Shown here: one piece after another, positions 24,509 through 31,963 of the stretch
How the letters are laid out: every line of letters begins with the position of its first letter
How positions within the stretch are numbered: position 1 is the stretch's first letter
Assembly (NCBI GenBank): GCA_015058945.1
Contig: SVBF01000017.1
Span: 1-64,000 of the forward strand
Reading direction: 5' to 3'
Length of the DNA: 64,000 nt
Origin: Erysipelotrichaceae bacterium
Lineage (GTDB): Bacteria; Bacillota_I; Bacilli_A; RFN20; CAG-826
Translations under genes and position numbers: made by a program
Notes under the pieces: generated by a model
Database searches by the model: none
Seen by the model: the letters and a program-made list of their open reading frames with translations, nothing else
Told to the model about the DNA's origin: nothing

Positions 24509-25915
24509 TTACATCTTCCTATAGCGCTGGTTCGGGGATTTTTTAGGTGACACAGTTTCAATTAAGCCTTTTTCGAGCATGGGTTGGAGAACCTTCCTCA
24601 AAAAGTAACTAACACTTTTGATTCCGACCGCCTCCTGAAGTTCTTTTCGGCTCTTTGGACTTTCGGCACACAGCCTCAAGACGAGCTGCTCAACCTCCGA
24701 TTCTGACGTTTCGCCGAAACCCCGTTCGCCAAACCCTGTTTTTTCATACAACAAGTCATACAGCGTAATGCAGAAGAAATCGCCAAAATCCTCAAGGACT
24801 GGCATTGTTTGCGGATAGGCCTTATAGAAGTTAGCTATCTTCTCGAAACCGGTGCCGCTCCTTTCCATCAGGCCGCACAACTCGAAGCAAGCGGAGATTG
24901 AGTCGTTCCTTCTTTTGGACGGGATCTTGTCCAAGGCGTATTGCGACGGCTTTTTCGAAAGAATCCATCCACCGGGCGACTTCACCTCTATTCTGTCCGC
25001 GAAGATATCGATGTCTATCTGGGTTCCGGTGATCGAATAATCGCGGTGCGCGATTGCGTTCACAAGGACTTCCCTAATGGCCAACTCCGGATAGGAATGC
25101 GTGTTGGTGCGGCTGCCGTCCTGATTCTTAATGACTCCCGTTTTTGTGTTTCGGATGATGAAGGACCTAGCAAATCGGAAGCATTCACCCAAAGGCCCTT
25201 TAAAGGATTTCTTGTCGATGATCTCGTCCTCGCCTTTTCCCAAGCCGCGCCAAAGCCTGCAAGACACAAGGGTGAGGCTATCGGTACAGGAGTCCGCAAA
25301 CAGCGAAAGGCCAAAAGTGATTTCCCCGGCGTCCGAAACGACTTCTTCGGAGACGAGGTCGTTGAATTCAGGGGCTTGGTGATCCTTTCTGTATTCCTTC
25401 GCCAAGGACAAATATTGAGAGAAGTCTTCCTCTTTGAAGAAAGACCCGGTCAATTGCAAATCAAAGCCCTTTCGTCCGCGTCCCATTGATATGATTTCTT
25501 CTGGGGTCGCCTCCGTGCTCGCCCCATCCTTTCGTTTGTATACGATCTCGTTAAAGTCGCCATCTCGATATCTTACGACGGACTCCGCCTTAAAGATGTA
25601 GACCGCCAAGACAAAGCGATCTTCGCGATCCGGAACCTCAATGAAGGAAAAGGATAACCTTGCGTGGGGAAACACGTGTCTGTCGTTTTCCCTTATCACC
25701 AGGAGGCGGGTCTTGTCGGCTTCCTCCTTGGTCAGGCCGAAAACCGTCCAATCATCATTCACCCCGACATAAATTGTGCCGCCTTCTTCGTTGGCGAAGG
25801 CAACCAGCGATTTTGCCCATTTCCACGTTTCTTTTTCCTTGTCGGTCAACTTGGCTTTGTAGTCGAAGTCCGTATTCTCGAAAAGGTGTTCCGGAATCAA
25901 TTCTTTCAGAAGCAT
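24509..25915 (-). CDS. AlbA_2 (Schlafen-like) / HATPase_c_4 regulator with winged-helix tail
   Basis: A 468-residue protein in the COG2865 style. Residues 10-130 are an AlbA_2 / Schlafen-like domain (KSLVAFANEEGGTIYVGVNDDWTVFGL is the characteristic run). A GHKL-type ATP-binding fold follows at about 260-390 (EVLVNAIAHRDYSITGTQIDIDIFADRIEVKSPGGW, with Asn and the Gly-containing loop). The C terminus (about 405-465) is a winged helix (SRKELQEAVGIKSVSYFLRKVLQPMLEKGLIE). It is the first gene of an operon with the trypsin-like protease and lies behind a six-copy repeat array. Relatives are usually called transcriptional regulators, with little experimental proof. Codon use is more AT-rich than in neighbouring core genes. 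Confidence 0.85.
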   Translation of the reverse strand: MLLKELIPEHLFENTDFDYKAKLTDKEKETWKWAKSLVAFANEEGGTIYVGVNDDWTVFGLTKEEADKTRLLVIRENDRHVFPHARLSFSFIEVPDREDRFVLAVYIFKAESVVRYRDGDFNEIVYKRKDGASTEATPEEIISMGRGRKGFDLQLTGSFFKEEDFSQYLSLAKEYRKDHQAPEFNDLVSEEVVSDAGEITFGLSLFADSCTDSLTLVSCRLWRGLGKGEDEIIDKKSFKGPLGECFRFARSFIIRNTKTGVIKNQDGSRTNTHSYPELAIREVLVNAIAHRDYSITGTQIDIDIFADRIEVKSPGGWILSKKPSQYALDKIPSKRRNDSISACFELCGLMERSGTGFEKIANFYKAYPQTMPVLEDFGDFFCITLYDLLYEKTGFGERGFGETSESEVEQLVLRLCAESPKSRKELQEAVGIKSVSYFLRKVLQPMLEKGLIETVSPKKSPNQRYRKM

Positions 25916-25956
25916 GGTTCTTTCCTCCTTGTTTTTTAAATTATCCGCGCTTTTTT

Positions 25957-26022
25957 ACTTATTCACCAGCTTATTCACTACTTATTCTCTAACTTATTCA
26001 CCAGCTTATTCACTACTTATTC
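25957..26022. repeat. Six-copy CTTATTC array, phased at one helical turn
   Basis: The heptamer CTTATTC starts at 25958, 25970, 25981, 25993, 26005 and 26016, giving steps of 12, 11, 12, 12 and 11 bases. The same bases form two identical 31-bp direct repeats (25957-25987 and 25992-26022) separated by TCTA. Read on the minus strand it is GAATAAG repeated 40-110 bases upstream of the AlbA_2 gene start. Phasing on one face of the helix suggests cooperative binding of a protein, probably an autoregulator of the operon. Confidence 0.75.
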
Positions 26023-26112
26023 CGTCTTGGCCAACCAATCCACAAATCTTTTGGGATTTTTCGCCGCCATGGCCTTTCTTGAAGGTGGTGTGGGGATACT
26101 CCATCGACAGAG

Positions 26113-26295
26113 TCACCAAACGCTCGAACCAGCTTCTAAAGAGCCCCTTCTTCCCTTGGGCTTTCCGCCCGAAATCGCCATTTCCAAAAAAGATCGATGG
26201 AAAGCCTGCTTTTTTGTTTCTCTGAGGCTCAACATAGCCACTGTCTCAACGTGCGTCGTCGCCTGTCGAGGAACATAAAGATTCTCCTGCGTCAT
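26113..26295 (-). pseudogene. Decayed 3' end of an rlmD-like gene (proximal copy)
   Basis: The frame contains TTHVETVAMLSLRETKK (bases about 26215-26256), almost the exact C terminus of the intact RlmD-like enzyme 0.96 kb away (TMHVETVAMLSLRDSRK). Over one 33-base ungapped stretch 28 bases match. Upstream and downstream residues do not fit the enzyme. Same strand as the intact gene. Interpreted as a displaced gene end that marks an insertion junction. Confidence 0.6.
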
Positions 26296-26324
26296 GCCAT
26301 TAGGAACATAAAGCGTCAGCAGAT

Positions 26325-26750
26325 TTGCCTTCTTTGCCCTTGGCTGACGGCTTTTTCACATTGATTGAGGTCAGGAAATCCTATGGGCACAAACGGTCCG
26401 ACGTAGCGAAGAAGCTCGGTATCTCCATGGGGTCTTATTCCAGGTGGGAGAACCTGGAGTACCAGCCGAACCTGAAGCAGCTGAAAAGGCTGTCAGAGAT
26501 CTTCGCCGTGAGCATCGACTGGCTTTTCTACAACGACCCGTTCGCGTCCGTCTCGCCCAGCCACACCAGAAACGTCATGATGGTTGCACTACAGGCACGC
26601 GAATGGGAGTTATCAACCCTTTTTGGCTACCCCGATGATTGCGAGCCGAAGACGCTGGCTGGTCTCATCGCCTATACGATTAAGAAACTAGCCATCGACG
26701 ACTACATCAGTGCGAGGAAGTCGAAAGGCTCTTCAAGGGAACGCCCATAG
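26325..26750 (+). CDS. XRE-family helix-turn-helix protein
   Basis: A 141-residue protein with an N-terminal Cro/CI-type DNA-binding domain (about 13-65: LIEVRKSYGHKRSDVAKKLGISMGSYSRWENLEYQPNLKQLKRLSEIFAVSIDWLFY). The C-terminal 75 residues are unrecognised. Only a TTG start is available for the frame and it lacks a clear ribosome binding site, so the start is uncertain or the 5' end has been lost. It lies beside a 19-bp palindrome and a small frame, and may control them. Confidence 0.65.
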   Translation: MPSLPLADGFFTLIEVRKSYGHKRSDVAKKLGISMGSYSRWENLEYQPNLKQLKRLSEIFAVSIDWLFYNDPFASVSPSHTRNVMMVALQAREWELSTLFGYPDDCEPKTLAGLIAYTIKKLAIDDYISARKSKGSSRERP

Positions 26751-26822
26751 ACGACCCGTTCCGTGAAGAGAATAAATAACGGTTTTTTCAAAAAATATCG
26801 ATGAGATGTGCGTTTTCAAAAA

Positions 26823-26841
26823 GTGGTATCACTGATACCAC
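26823..26841. promoter_or_regulatory. 19-bp perfect palindrome, likely operator
   Basis: GTGGTATCACTGATACCAC: two 9-bp arms around one central base, 22 bases before the start codon of the mini-ORF and 73 bases past the stop of the XRE gene. Size and symmetry suit a dimeric XRE repressor. Confidence 0.65.
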
Positions 26842-26862
26842 AATTGAATCGGAGGAAAATCA

Positions 26863-26967
26863 ATGGCAAATAAATGGCTAAGACTTCTCTCTACTTTTGG
26901 TAGAACTGTTATTTTCGACGTCGCCAATCGGTTTTTCGCCCATATATCTACGCAGTTCAGAAATTAG
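26863..26967 (+). CDS. 34-codon small ORF of unknown function
   Basis: ATG at 26863 follows GGAGG by seven bases. The 34-residue product starts MANKWLRLLSTFGRTVIFDV and has no recognised motif. The good binding site and the upstream palindrome argue that it is translated, but it could be the start of a gene lost to rearrangement. Confidence 0.4.
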   Translation: MANKWLRLLSTFGRTVIFDVANRFFAHISTQFRN

Positions 26968-27164
26968 CGGGGGTCGTCGTGCCAGGGAACATAAGAACCT
27001 CGTTTTTCATCAAAAAACTAGCATTTATCGTTGTTTTCTTTACATATCTACGGCGTCGAGGTCTAAAACGCATAGGATTTTGATGGTCGTCCTTATGACC
27101 TTTTGACGCTCAAAACGGCCCTTCTCAACAAAGGTAGCATGGCTACAAAACATCGATAACTCCG

Positions 27165-28535
27165 CTACTTTCTCGAATCTCTTAAGCTCAACATTGCAAC
27201 AGTCTCGACGTGCATCGTATGCGGAAACATGTCCACGGGCTGAACCGATTCAAGCTTGTATTTCTTGCTTAGATAGGCAATGTCGCGGGCTAAGGTCGAG
27301 GGATCACAGGATACATAGACGACGCGGGACGGGGCCAATTTGCAGATGGCATCCAAGCAACGCTGATCCGATCCTTTGCGTGGCGGATCGAGGAAAACGA
27401 CGTCCACGTGTTGCTTCTTTTCCGCCATGTTCACCATGAACGCGCTCGCGTCGCCGCAATAGAAAGAAACATTGTCGATATGGTTCGCCTTGGCGTTGCG
27501 GCGCGCATCGGCGACCGCTTCTTTCACGATTTCCACCGCGATGACTTGCTTGCAGTGACGCGAAGCGACCATGCCGATCGTCCCGATGCCGGAATAGGCG
27601 TCGAACACGACGTCGTTCTTCGTCAGCTTTGCCGCCTCAATGGCTTTGCCATAGAGTTGCTCGGTCATGATGGGGTTCACTTGATAGAAAGACTTCGCCG
27701 AGATGCGAAAAGTGATGCCGCAGAGGACGTCCTCGATATAGCCTGGCCCATAAAGCACGCGTTCGAATTCACCGAGAATCACATTCGTGTGACGCGAGTT
27801 CACGTTTTGGACGACCGTGGTGATGAAGGGGCATTCCTTGACGAGCGCCTTCACGAAATTATTGCGTGAGGGGAAGGCGTCTTTATAAGTGACGAGGACC
27901 ACCATCACCTGCTCTTTGTGCTTGGCGCAGCGGATCAGGACGTGACGGAGCAATCCCCTACCCTCGTCCTCTTCGTAAGGCTCGATCCGAAAAGACTTTC
28001 CGAGTTTCTTTACCGCGTCGAGCACTTTCTTCGCCCGCTCATCCTCGATGTAGCAGGTTTCGACGGGGACGATGACATGCGTGCCTTCTTTATAGAAGCC
28101 GCAGTAAAGGTTGCCTCTTTTGTCTTTTCCAAAAGGCATCTGGATCTTGTTTCTATAGAAATAGGGCTCGTCCATGCCAAGGCAAGGCAAAGGTTCGATA
28201 TCCATCTTGGCGATCTTGCGGAACTGTTCCTTCACCTTTTCACGCTTATAGACGAGCTGCGCGGGATAGGCGTATTGCTGAAAGGAGCATCCGCCACAGG
28301 CGGAGCAGATTTTGCATCGCGGTTCGATGCGATTGGGTGAGATTTTGTCGAGTTTGACGACGCGGCCGAACTTTTGCCCGGCGCGCATATAGGCGAATTC
28401 AATATCGCCTTCTTCGCTGGGGAAGATTCCCGGAACGAAATACACGTCCCTGCCGTTTTTGACGACGCCTTTGCCTTCGAAGGAAAGGTCGACGCAGACG
28501 CCGTGGAATGTTTCCCTAGCGATGGGTTTGCCCAT
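27165..28535 (-). CDS. 23S rRNA uracil-5-methyltransferase (RlmD/RlmCD-like)
   Basis: A 456-residue enzyme of the TrmA/RumA family that methylates C5 of uracil in 23S rRNA (U1939 and, in Gram-positives, also U747). It has an N-terminal TRAM-like domain, the iron-sulfur cluster cysteines in CKICSACGGCSF (about residues 76-87), motif I DAYSGIGTIGM, and the catalytic Cys in VYVSCDPSTLARD. The C-terminal HVETVAMLSL is the family's last motif. Decayed copies of that end occur at about 26.2 and 23.3 kb. The gene is three bases downstream of metG, so the two are probably co-transcribed. Which uracil is modified cannot be told. Confidence 0.92.
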   Translation of the reverse strand: MGKPIARETFHGVCVDLSFEGKGVVKNGRDVYFVPGIFPSEEGDIEFAYMRAGQKFGRVVKLDKISPNRIEPRCKICSACGGCSFQQYAYPAQLVYKREKVKEQFRKIAKMDIEPLPCLGMDEPYFYRNKIQMPFGKDKRGNLYCGFYKEGTHVIVPVETCYIEDERAKKVLDAVKKLGKSFRIEPYEEDEGRGLLRHVLIRCAKHKEQVMVVLVTYKDAFPSRNNFVKALVKECPFITTVVQNVNSRHTNVILGEFERVLYGPGYIEDVLCGITFRISAKSFYQVNPIMTEQLYGKAIEAAKLTKNDVVFDAYSGIGTIGMVASRHCKQVIAVEIVKEAVADARRNAKANHIDNVSFYCGDASAFMVNMAEKKQHVDVVFLDPPRKGSDQRCLDAICKLAPSRVVYVSCDPSTLARDIAYLSKKYKLESVQPVDMFPHTMHVETVAMLSLRDSRK

Positions 28536-28538
28536 GGA

Positions 28539-30140
28539 TTAGGCCGCGGCCTTCTCCTTCGGCCCGTTCATCATTTCGATGATGGCCTCGGTTTCCTTCA
28601 CCGCGTCTAGGCGCGGGAAGAGGACTTCGCCCTTATGGACTTCGTTGCCCGCGAGGACGCCGAGTTTGTCGATCTCCTCATAGTCGGGTTTATCGATGCC
28701 CAAGGTAGCGTAGACTTCGCCGCACTTCTCCACCAAGATTGGGGAGAGCATCAACGCGCCGGCGTAGACGACGTGGGCGAGGCGCGCCATGACGCCTTCG
28801 AGTTCGCCTTTCTTGGCTTCGTCCTTGGCGAGGGCCCAAGGCGCTTTCTCTTCGATGTATTTGTTGGCCCTGGAGATGAGTTCCATGACCTTTTCATAAG
28901 CTTGGGTGACCTGGAGGTCGTCGTTAAGGGCCTCATAGGCGACCTTGGTCGCGCGAATCGAGGCGTCGAGTTCTTCGTCAAGCGCGTCGCAGGGCGCGTT
29001 ATAGGCGGGAACCACGCCGCCGAAGTATTTGATGATCATCGACACGGTGCGATTCATAAGGTTGCCGAAGTTGTTGACGAGGTCCTGGTTGATCCTCATG
29101 ACGAACTGTTCTGGGGTAAAGGTGCCGTTTTGGCCGAAAGGAACCTCGCTGACGAGGTAATAACGGACCGCGTCGACCCCATAACGTTCAATGAGGGGAT
29201 AGGCGCTGATCGCGTTGCCTTTGGATTTGCTCATCTTGCCGTCTTTCATCATGAGCAAGCCATGCACGAAGACACGGCTCGGACGACGTAAGCCCAAAGA
29301 GGTGAGGAACATCGGCCAGTAGATGGTGTGGAAACGGTTGATGTCCGCACCGATGACGTGAACGATTTCGGTTTCTTCGTCCATCCAGAACTTCTGGAAG
29401 AGCGAATCGTCGTCTTGGAGATAGCCTAAAGCAGTGATGTAGTTCGTCAACGCATCGAGCCAAACATAGACGACGTGGGAGGGGTTTTCCACCACTTGAA
29501 TGCCCCAAGAGAAGGAGGTGCGGGAGACGCAAAGGTCCATAAGACCCGGCTTGATGAAGGTATTCACCATCTCGTTCTTGCGGGATTCCGGGGTGATAAA
29601 TAAGGGATTTTGGTCATAGAAGTCCAAGAGGTCGTCGACATATTTCTGGCAACGATAGAAGTAGGCTTCCTCGTCTTTCTTTTCGCAGGGCCTGCCGCAT
29701 TCGGGGCAAAGATGGTCGTCCCCAACCTGGGTCGCGGTCCAATAGGATTCCTCGTGGACGCAATACCAGCCGGTGTAGGTGGAAAGATAGATGTCGCCCT
29801 TCTCTAGCATCGTGGAGAAGATCTTTTGAACGGTCTTCTCGTGACGGGGCTGGGTCGTGCGGATGAAATCGTCGTTGGAGATCTTCATCGCGTCCCACAA
29901 AGAGAGGAAGCGCGTCGCGACTTCGTCGACGAACTCCTGCGGGGTGACGCCTTTGGCCTCGGCGTTTTTCTGAATCTTCTCGCCGTGCTCGTCTAGGCCC
30001 GTGAGGAAGAACGTTTCGAACCCACGCATCCTTTTGCCCCTGACGATGACGTCGCAAAGGGTCGTGCAATAGGCATGGCCGAGGTGCGGCGAGGCGGAAG
30101 GGTAATAGATGGGGGTTGTGATATAGAATTTCTTGCTCAT
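28539..30140 (-). CDS. metG: Methionyl-tRNA synthetase
   Basis: A 533-residue class I aminoacyl-tRNA synthetase that charges tRNA-Met. The HIGH motif is HLGH in ASPHLGHAYCTT (about residue 18) and the KMSKS loop is exact in DGKMSKSKGN (about 300). The connective peptide keeps one zinc knuckle (CPECGRPC) plus a WYCVHEE partner, as in the two-zinc-site or single-site forms. The C-terminal anticodon-binding helices are present, and there is no appended EMAP/Trbp111 domain. No T-box leader is seen; the leader is short and the promoter carries a palindrome. Start is supported by AAGGAG before ATG. Confidence 0.97.
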   Translation of the reverse strand: MSKKFYITTPIYYPSASPHLGHAYCTTLCDVIVRGKRMRGFETFFLTGLDEHGEKIQKNAEAKGVTPQEFVDEVATRFLSLWDAMKISNDDFIRTTQPRHEKTVQKIFSTMLEKGDIYLSTYTGWYCVHEESYWTATQVGDDHLCPECGRPCEKKDEEAYFYRCQKYVDDLLDFYDQNPLFITPESRKNEMVNTFIKPGLMDLCVSRTSFSWGIQVVENPSHVVYVWLDALTNYITALGYLQDDDSLFQKFWMDEETEIVHVIGADINRFHTIYWPMFLTSLGLRRPSRVFVHGLLMMKDGKMSKSKGNAISAYPLIERYGVDAVRYYLVSEVPFGQNGTFTPEQFVMRINQDLVNNFGNLMNRTVSMIIKYFGGVVPAYNAPCDALDEELDASIRATKVAYEALNDDLQVTQAYEKVMELISRANKYIEEKAPWALAKDEAKKGELEGVMARLAHVVYAGALMLSPILVEKCGEVYATLGIDKPDYEEIDKLGVLAGNEVHKGEVLFPRLDAVKETEAIIEMMNGPKEKAAA

Positions 30141-30166
30141 GGGGTCGTCTCCTTAAAGCCGACATA

Positions 30167-30183
30167 TTGTAGCATTGCTACAA
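30167..30183. promoter_or_regulatory. Palindrome over the metG promoter region
   Basis: TTGTAGC-ATT-GCTACAA, perfect 7-bp arms. The minus-strand TACAAT -10 candidate for metG (30171-30166) overlaps its left arm, so binding here would block initiation. A similar shorter dyad (GTAGC-ATG-GCTAC) lies at about 27135-27147. Confidence 0.4.
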
Positions 30184-30199
30184 GCGGGGAACAGCAAAT

Positions 30200-30228
30200 A
30201 AAGAAAGCCGAGGCGGTTGGCCTCGGCT
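30200..30228 (-). terminator. Intrinsic terminator of the linker-domain membrane protein gene
   Basis: On the minus strand: 8-bp stem AGCCGAGG/CCTCGGCT (30206-30213 and 30221-30228) with a 7-nt loop and a T-rich tail (TTCTTTATTT). Confidence 0.75.
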
Positions 30229-30233
30229 CTGGA

Positions 30234-31454
30234 TCACTTCTCCTCTTGGGTTTCCGACGGGGCCGGTCCTTCCGGCTTGGGTTGGCCCTTCGCGGCCATG
30301 ACGTCGTCGATGAGTTGCTTCGCGCGGCGATAGGAGAGATCGCTGCGGACCTTCAGCATGCACGGGAGGTCTTCGTATTTTTTGGAATCGACGGCCTCGA
30401 CGGGGATCGTGCTGCCCTGATACTTCGCGGGATCGAGGGCGAGGTAGATCTTGATGTGTTTGCCGTTGATGGTGATGAAGGCATAGCGTTCGCGATGGAG
30501 CGAGAAGGTATCGCCCGGGATCGAGATGCGGTTATTGACACCGTACCACTTGATATAATCGCGGAGGTCATAGTATTTGTGGCGGAGGTCGTATTCGCTA
30601 TTGCGGAGACGGGTTTCGAATTTTGCCCTGCGGCGTCCGTTGCCGAACACCTTGTCCTCGGCGCTAGGCGCGGCGGGCTCGGGTTTCTTCTCTTCGACCG
30701 GCTTCCTTTCGGGCTTCTTCTCCGGCTTGGGTTCCGGCTTCTTTTCTTCTTTGGGTTCCTCGACCGGCTTCGGGGCTTCCTTTTCCTCTTCTTTGGGTTC
30801 CTCGACTTCGCGAAGCATGATCACGCTCTTATGACGGTCGAGCACGTGCTCATGGATCAGTTCGCTGGCGATGGTGCGGACGTCTTTCTCCGTGATGGAG
30901 GGTTCCGGTTGGGGTTTGACTTGCGGTTCTTCCTTCGCAGAGGCGACTTCTTCCTTACGCCCAAACAGAATCGGGGCGGTCGGTCCGACGAGAAGAACGG
31001 CCGCGAGCAAACAGCAGGCCGTGCCAGCCGAAACGATAATCAAAGAAAGCTGGGTCTGGAGATTGAATTTGGCCAAAGGAGTGACAAGGATAAAGAAATA
31101 CGGAAGACCCGCCAAGGCGATGGATAAAAGAATCGCGGAGACGATGCGCGCCTTTTTCTTTCGCACGAAGGCGACGATGACGTTAATGATCAGCAGCAAC
31201 ACCGCCAAGATGACAAGCATGACGGTGACATAGGCGACCCAGTGCGGGAACTGGTTCGTCCAGACGCCGATGTAGCTGAAGAGCGCCCCCTTGGCTCCGT
31301 ATTGGATCGTGACTCCTCCAAGGGTTTCGGTGCCGGTGGGAATGAGGTTCACCAAAGCGCCGATCGCGACGATAAACGCCGCGAGGAATAAGAACACGCC
31401 GCTGAGCAACGTGGGCAAAAGTATGCCTTTTGCTTTTGAGGATTTTTCGCTCAT
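30234..31454 (-). CDS. Four-helix membrane protein with charged linker and conserved C-terminal domain
   Basis: A 406-residue protein. Hydrophobic helices at about 10-33, 53-80, 90-112 and 125-150 are followed by a low-complexity Glu/Lys/Pro linker (about 205-265) and a compact C-terminal domain of about 110 residues. That domain has RLRNSEYDLRHKYYDLRDYIKWY, then an alternating FxITINGKHIKIYLALDP strand pair, then MLKVRSDLSYRRAKQLIDDVM. I recognise this pattern as a module that recurs in gut Bacillota proteins, function unknown. GGAGG lies six bases before the ATG at 31454, so the four preceding in-frame codons are excluded. Confidence 0.7.
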   Translation of the reverse strand: MSEKSSKAKGILLPTLLSGVFLFLAAFIVAIGALVNLIPTGTETLGGVTIQYGAKGALFSYIGVWTNQFPHWVAYVTVMLVILAVLLLIINVIVAFVRKKKARIVSAILLSIALAGLPYFFILVTPLAKFNLQTQLSLIIVSAGTACCLLAAVLLVGPTAPILFGRKEEVASAKEEPQVKPQPEPSITEKDVRTIASELIHEHVLDRHKSVIMLREVEEPKEEEKEAPKPVEEPKEEKKPEPKPEKKPERKPVEEKKPEPAAPSAEDKVFGNGRRRAKFETRLRNSEYDLRHKYYDLRDYIKWYGVNNRISIPGDTFSLHRERYAFITINGKHIKIYLALDPAKYQGSTIPVEAVDSKKYEDLPCMLKVRSDLSYRRAKQLIDDVMAAKGQPKPEGPAPSETQEEK

Positions 31455-31616
31455 AAAAGCCTCCAAAACTATGAGAGTATGTTAGTTCCGTGGGCAAATC
31501 TTTTCAACGCCAAACAAATAATGTAATTGGCGGTTTTTCTTTATAAAATCCACGTTTTTCAATCTGAATATCCTTGCAAACCTTCGCCCTTTGTCGCAAA
31601 AACCGTATTCTTGCAC

Positions 31617-31640
31617 GAAAAAAGACCGCCGAAGCGATCT
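31617..31640 (-). terminator. Intrinsic terminator of rpmE
   Basis: On the minus strand: AGATCGC, UUCG loop, GCGGTCT, then TTTTTTC. Stem bases are 31634-31640 and 31623-31629; one G-U pair. Confidence 0.8.
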
Positions 31641-31651
31641 TTCCGTTTTTA

Positions 31652-31864
31652 TTACTTGCCCTGGGACTTGGCGAGCTTCTTGTTGAAGCGATCGATGCGT
31701 CCGTCGTTGGCCACGAAGCGCTGCTTGCCAGTGTAGAAGGGGTGGCAATTCGAGCAGGTGTCGACCTTGATTTCCTTGAGGGTCGAACCGGTTTCGAAGG
31801 TGGAACCGCAGGTGGTGCAGGTCACGGTGCACTTGTGGTAATTGGGGTGGATGTCTTTCTTCAT
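31652..31864 (-). CDS. rpmE: 50S ribosomal protein L31
   Basis: A 70-residue L31, the zinc-binding form with cysteine pairs CTTC and CSNC (residues about 16-40). Starts [14 protein letters not shown] and has the standard [11 protein letters not shown] segment. It sits in its own unit with a strong promoter and terminator. The bL31 C-minus paralogue is not in the window. A leader hairpin precedes the ribosome binding site. Confidence 0.97.
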   Translation of the reverse strand: MKKDIHPNYHKCTVTCTTCGSTFETGSTLKEIKVDTCSNCHPFYTGKQRFVANDGRIDRFNKKLAKSQGK

Positions 31865-31884
31865 TTTCCTTATCTCCTTTCGCC

Positions 31885-31905
31885 GTGAGGCTCATGCGTC
31901 CTCAC
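31885..31905 (-). promoter_or_regulatory. Hairpin in rpmE leader
   Basis: GTGAGG (31885-31890) and CCTCAC (31900-31905) form a 6-bp stem with a 9-nt loop about 20 bases before the start codon. L31 leaders that bind the protein are known in several phyla; whether this one does is inference. Confidence 0.35.
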
Positions 31906-31918
31906 AGAGAGCGCGATA

Positions 31919-31947
31919 ATAATAGGGAAGTCTGGACGAAATTACAA
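31919..31947 (-). promoter_or_regulatory. rpmE promoter
   Basis: On the minus strand: TTGTAA (31947-31942), 17 bases, TATTAT (31924-31919). The downstream leader is about 50 bases long. Confidence 0.72.
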
Positions 31948-31963
31948 CACTTTTCGGTGTGCC

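Larger units (their letters stand above)
26751..27164. other. Spacer of 414 bases with palindrome and mini-ORF
   Basis: This gap between the XRE gene and the rlmD-like 3' end has a 19-bp palindrome (26823-26841), a 34-codon frame behind a GGAGG site (26863-26967), and a short dyad GTAGC-ATG-GCTAC at about 27135-27147. Apart from those I see no gene. It is AT-rich and has no tRNA-like or integrase-like sequence. Confidence 0.5.

Noticed and set aside
25914-26225. Plus-strand frame across the CTTATTC array (LFTSLFTTYSL...)
   Set aside because: It is a translation of the repeat array, with no start site and no similarity to real protein.
26027-26278. Plus-strand 83-codon frame between the array and the rlmD remnant
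   Set aside because: Opposite strand to the clear remnant, no ribosome binding site and no domain.
30141-30233. T-box leader for metG
   Set aside because: The spacer is under 100 bases, holds a terminator of the upstream gene and a palindrome, and lacks the T-box word.
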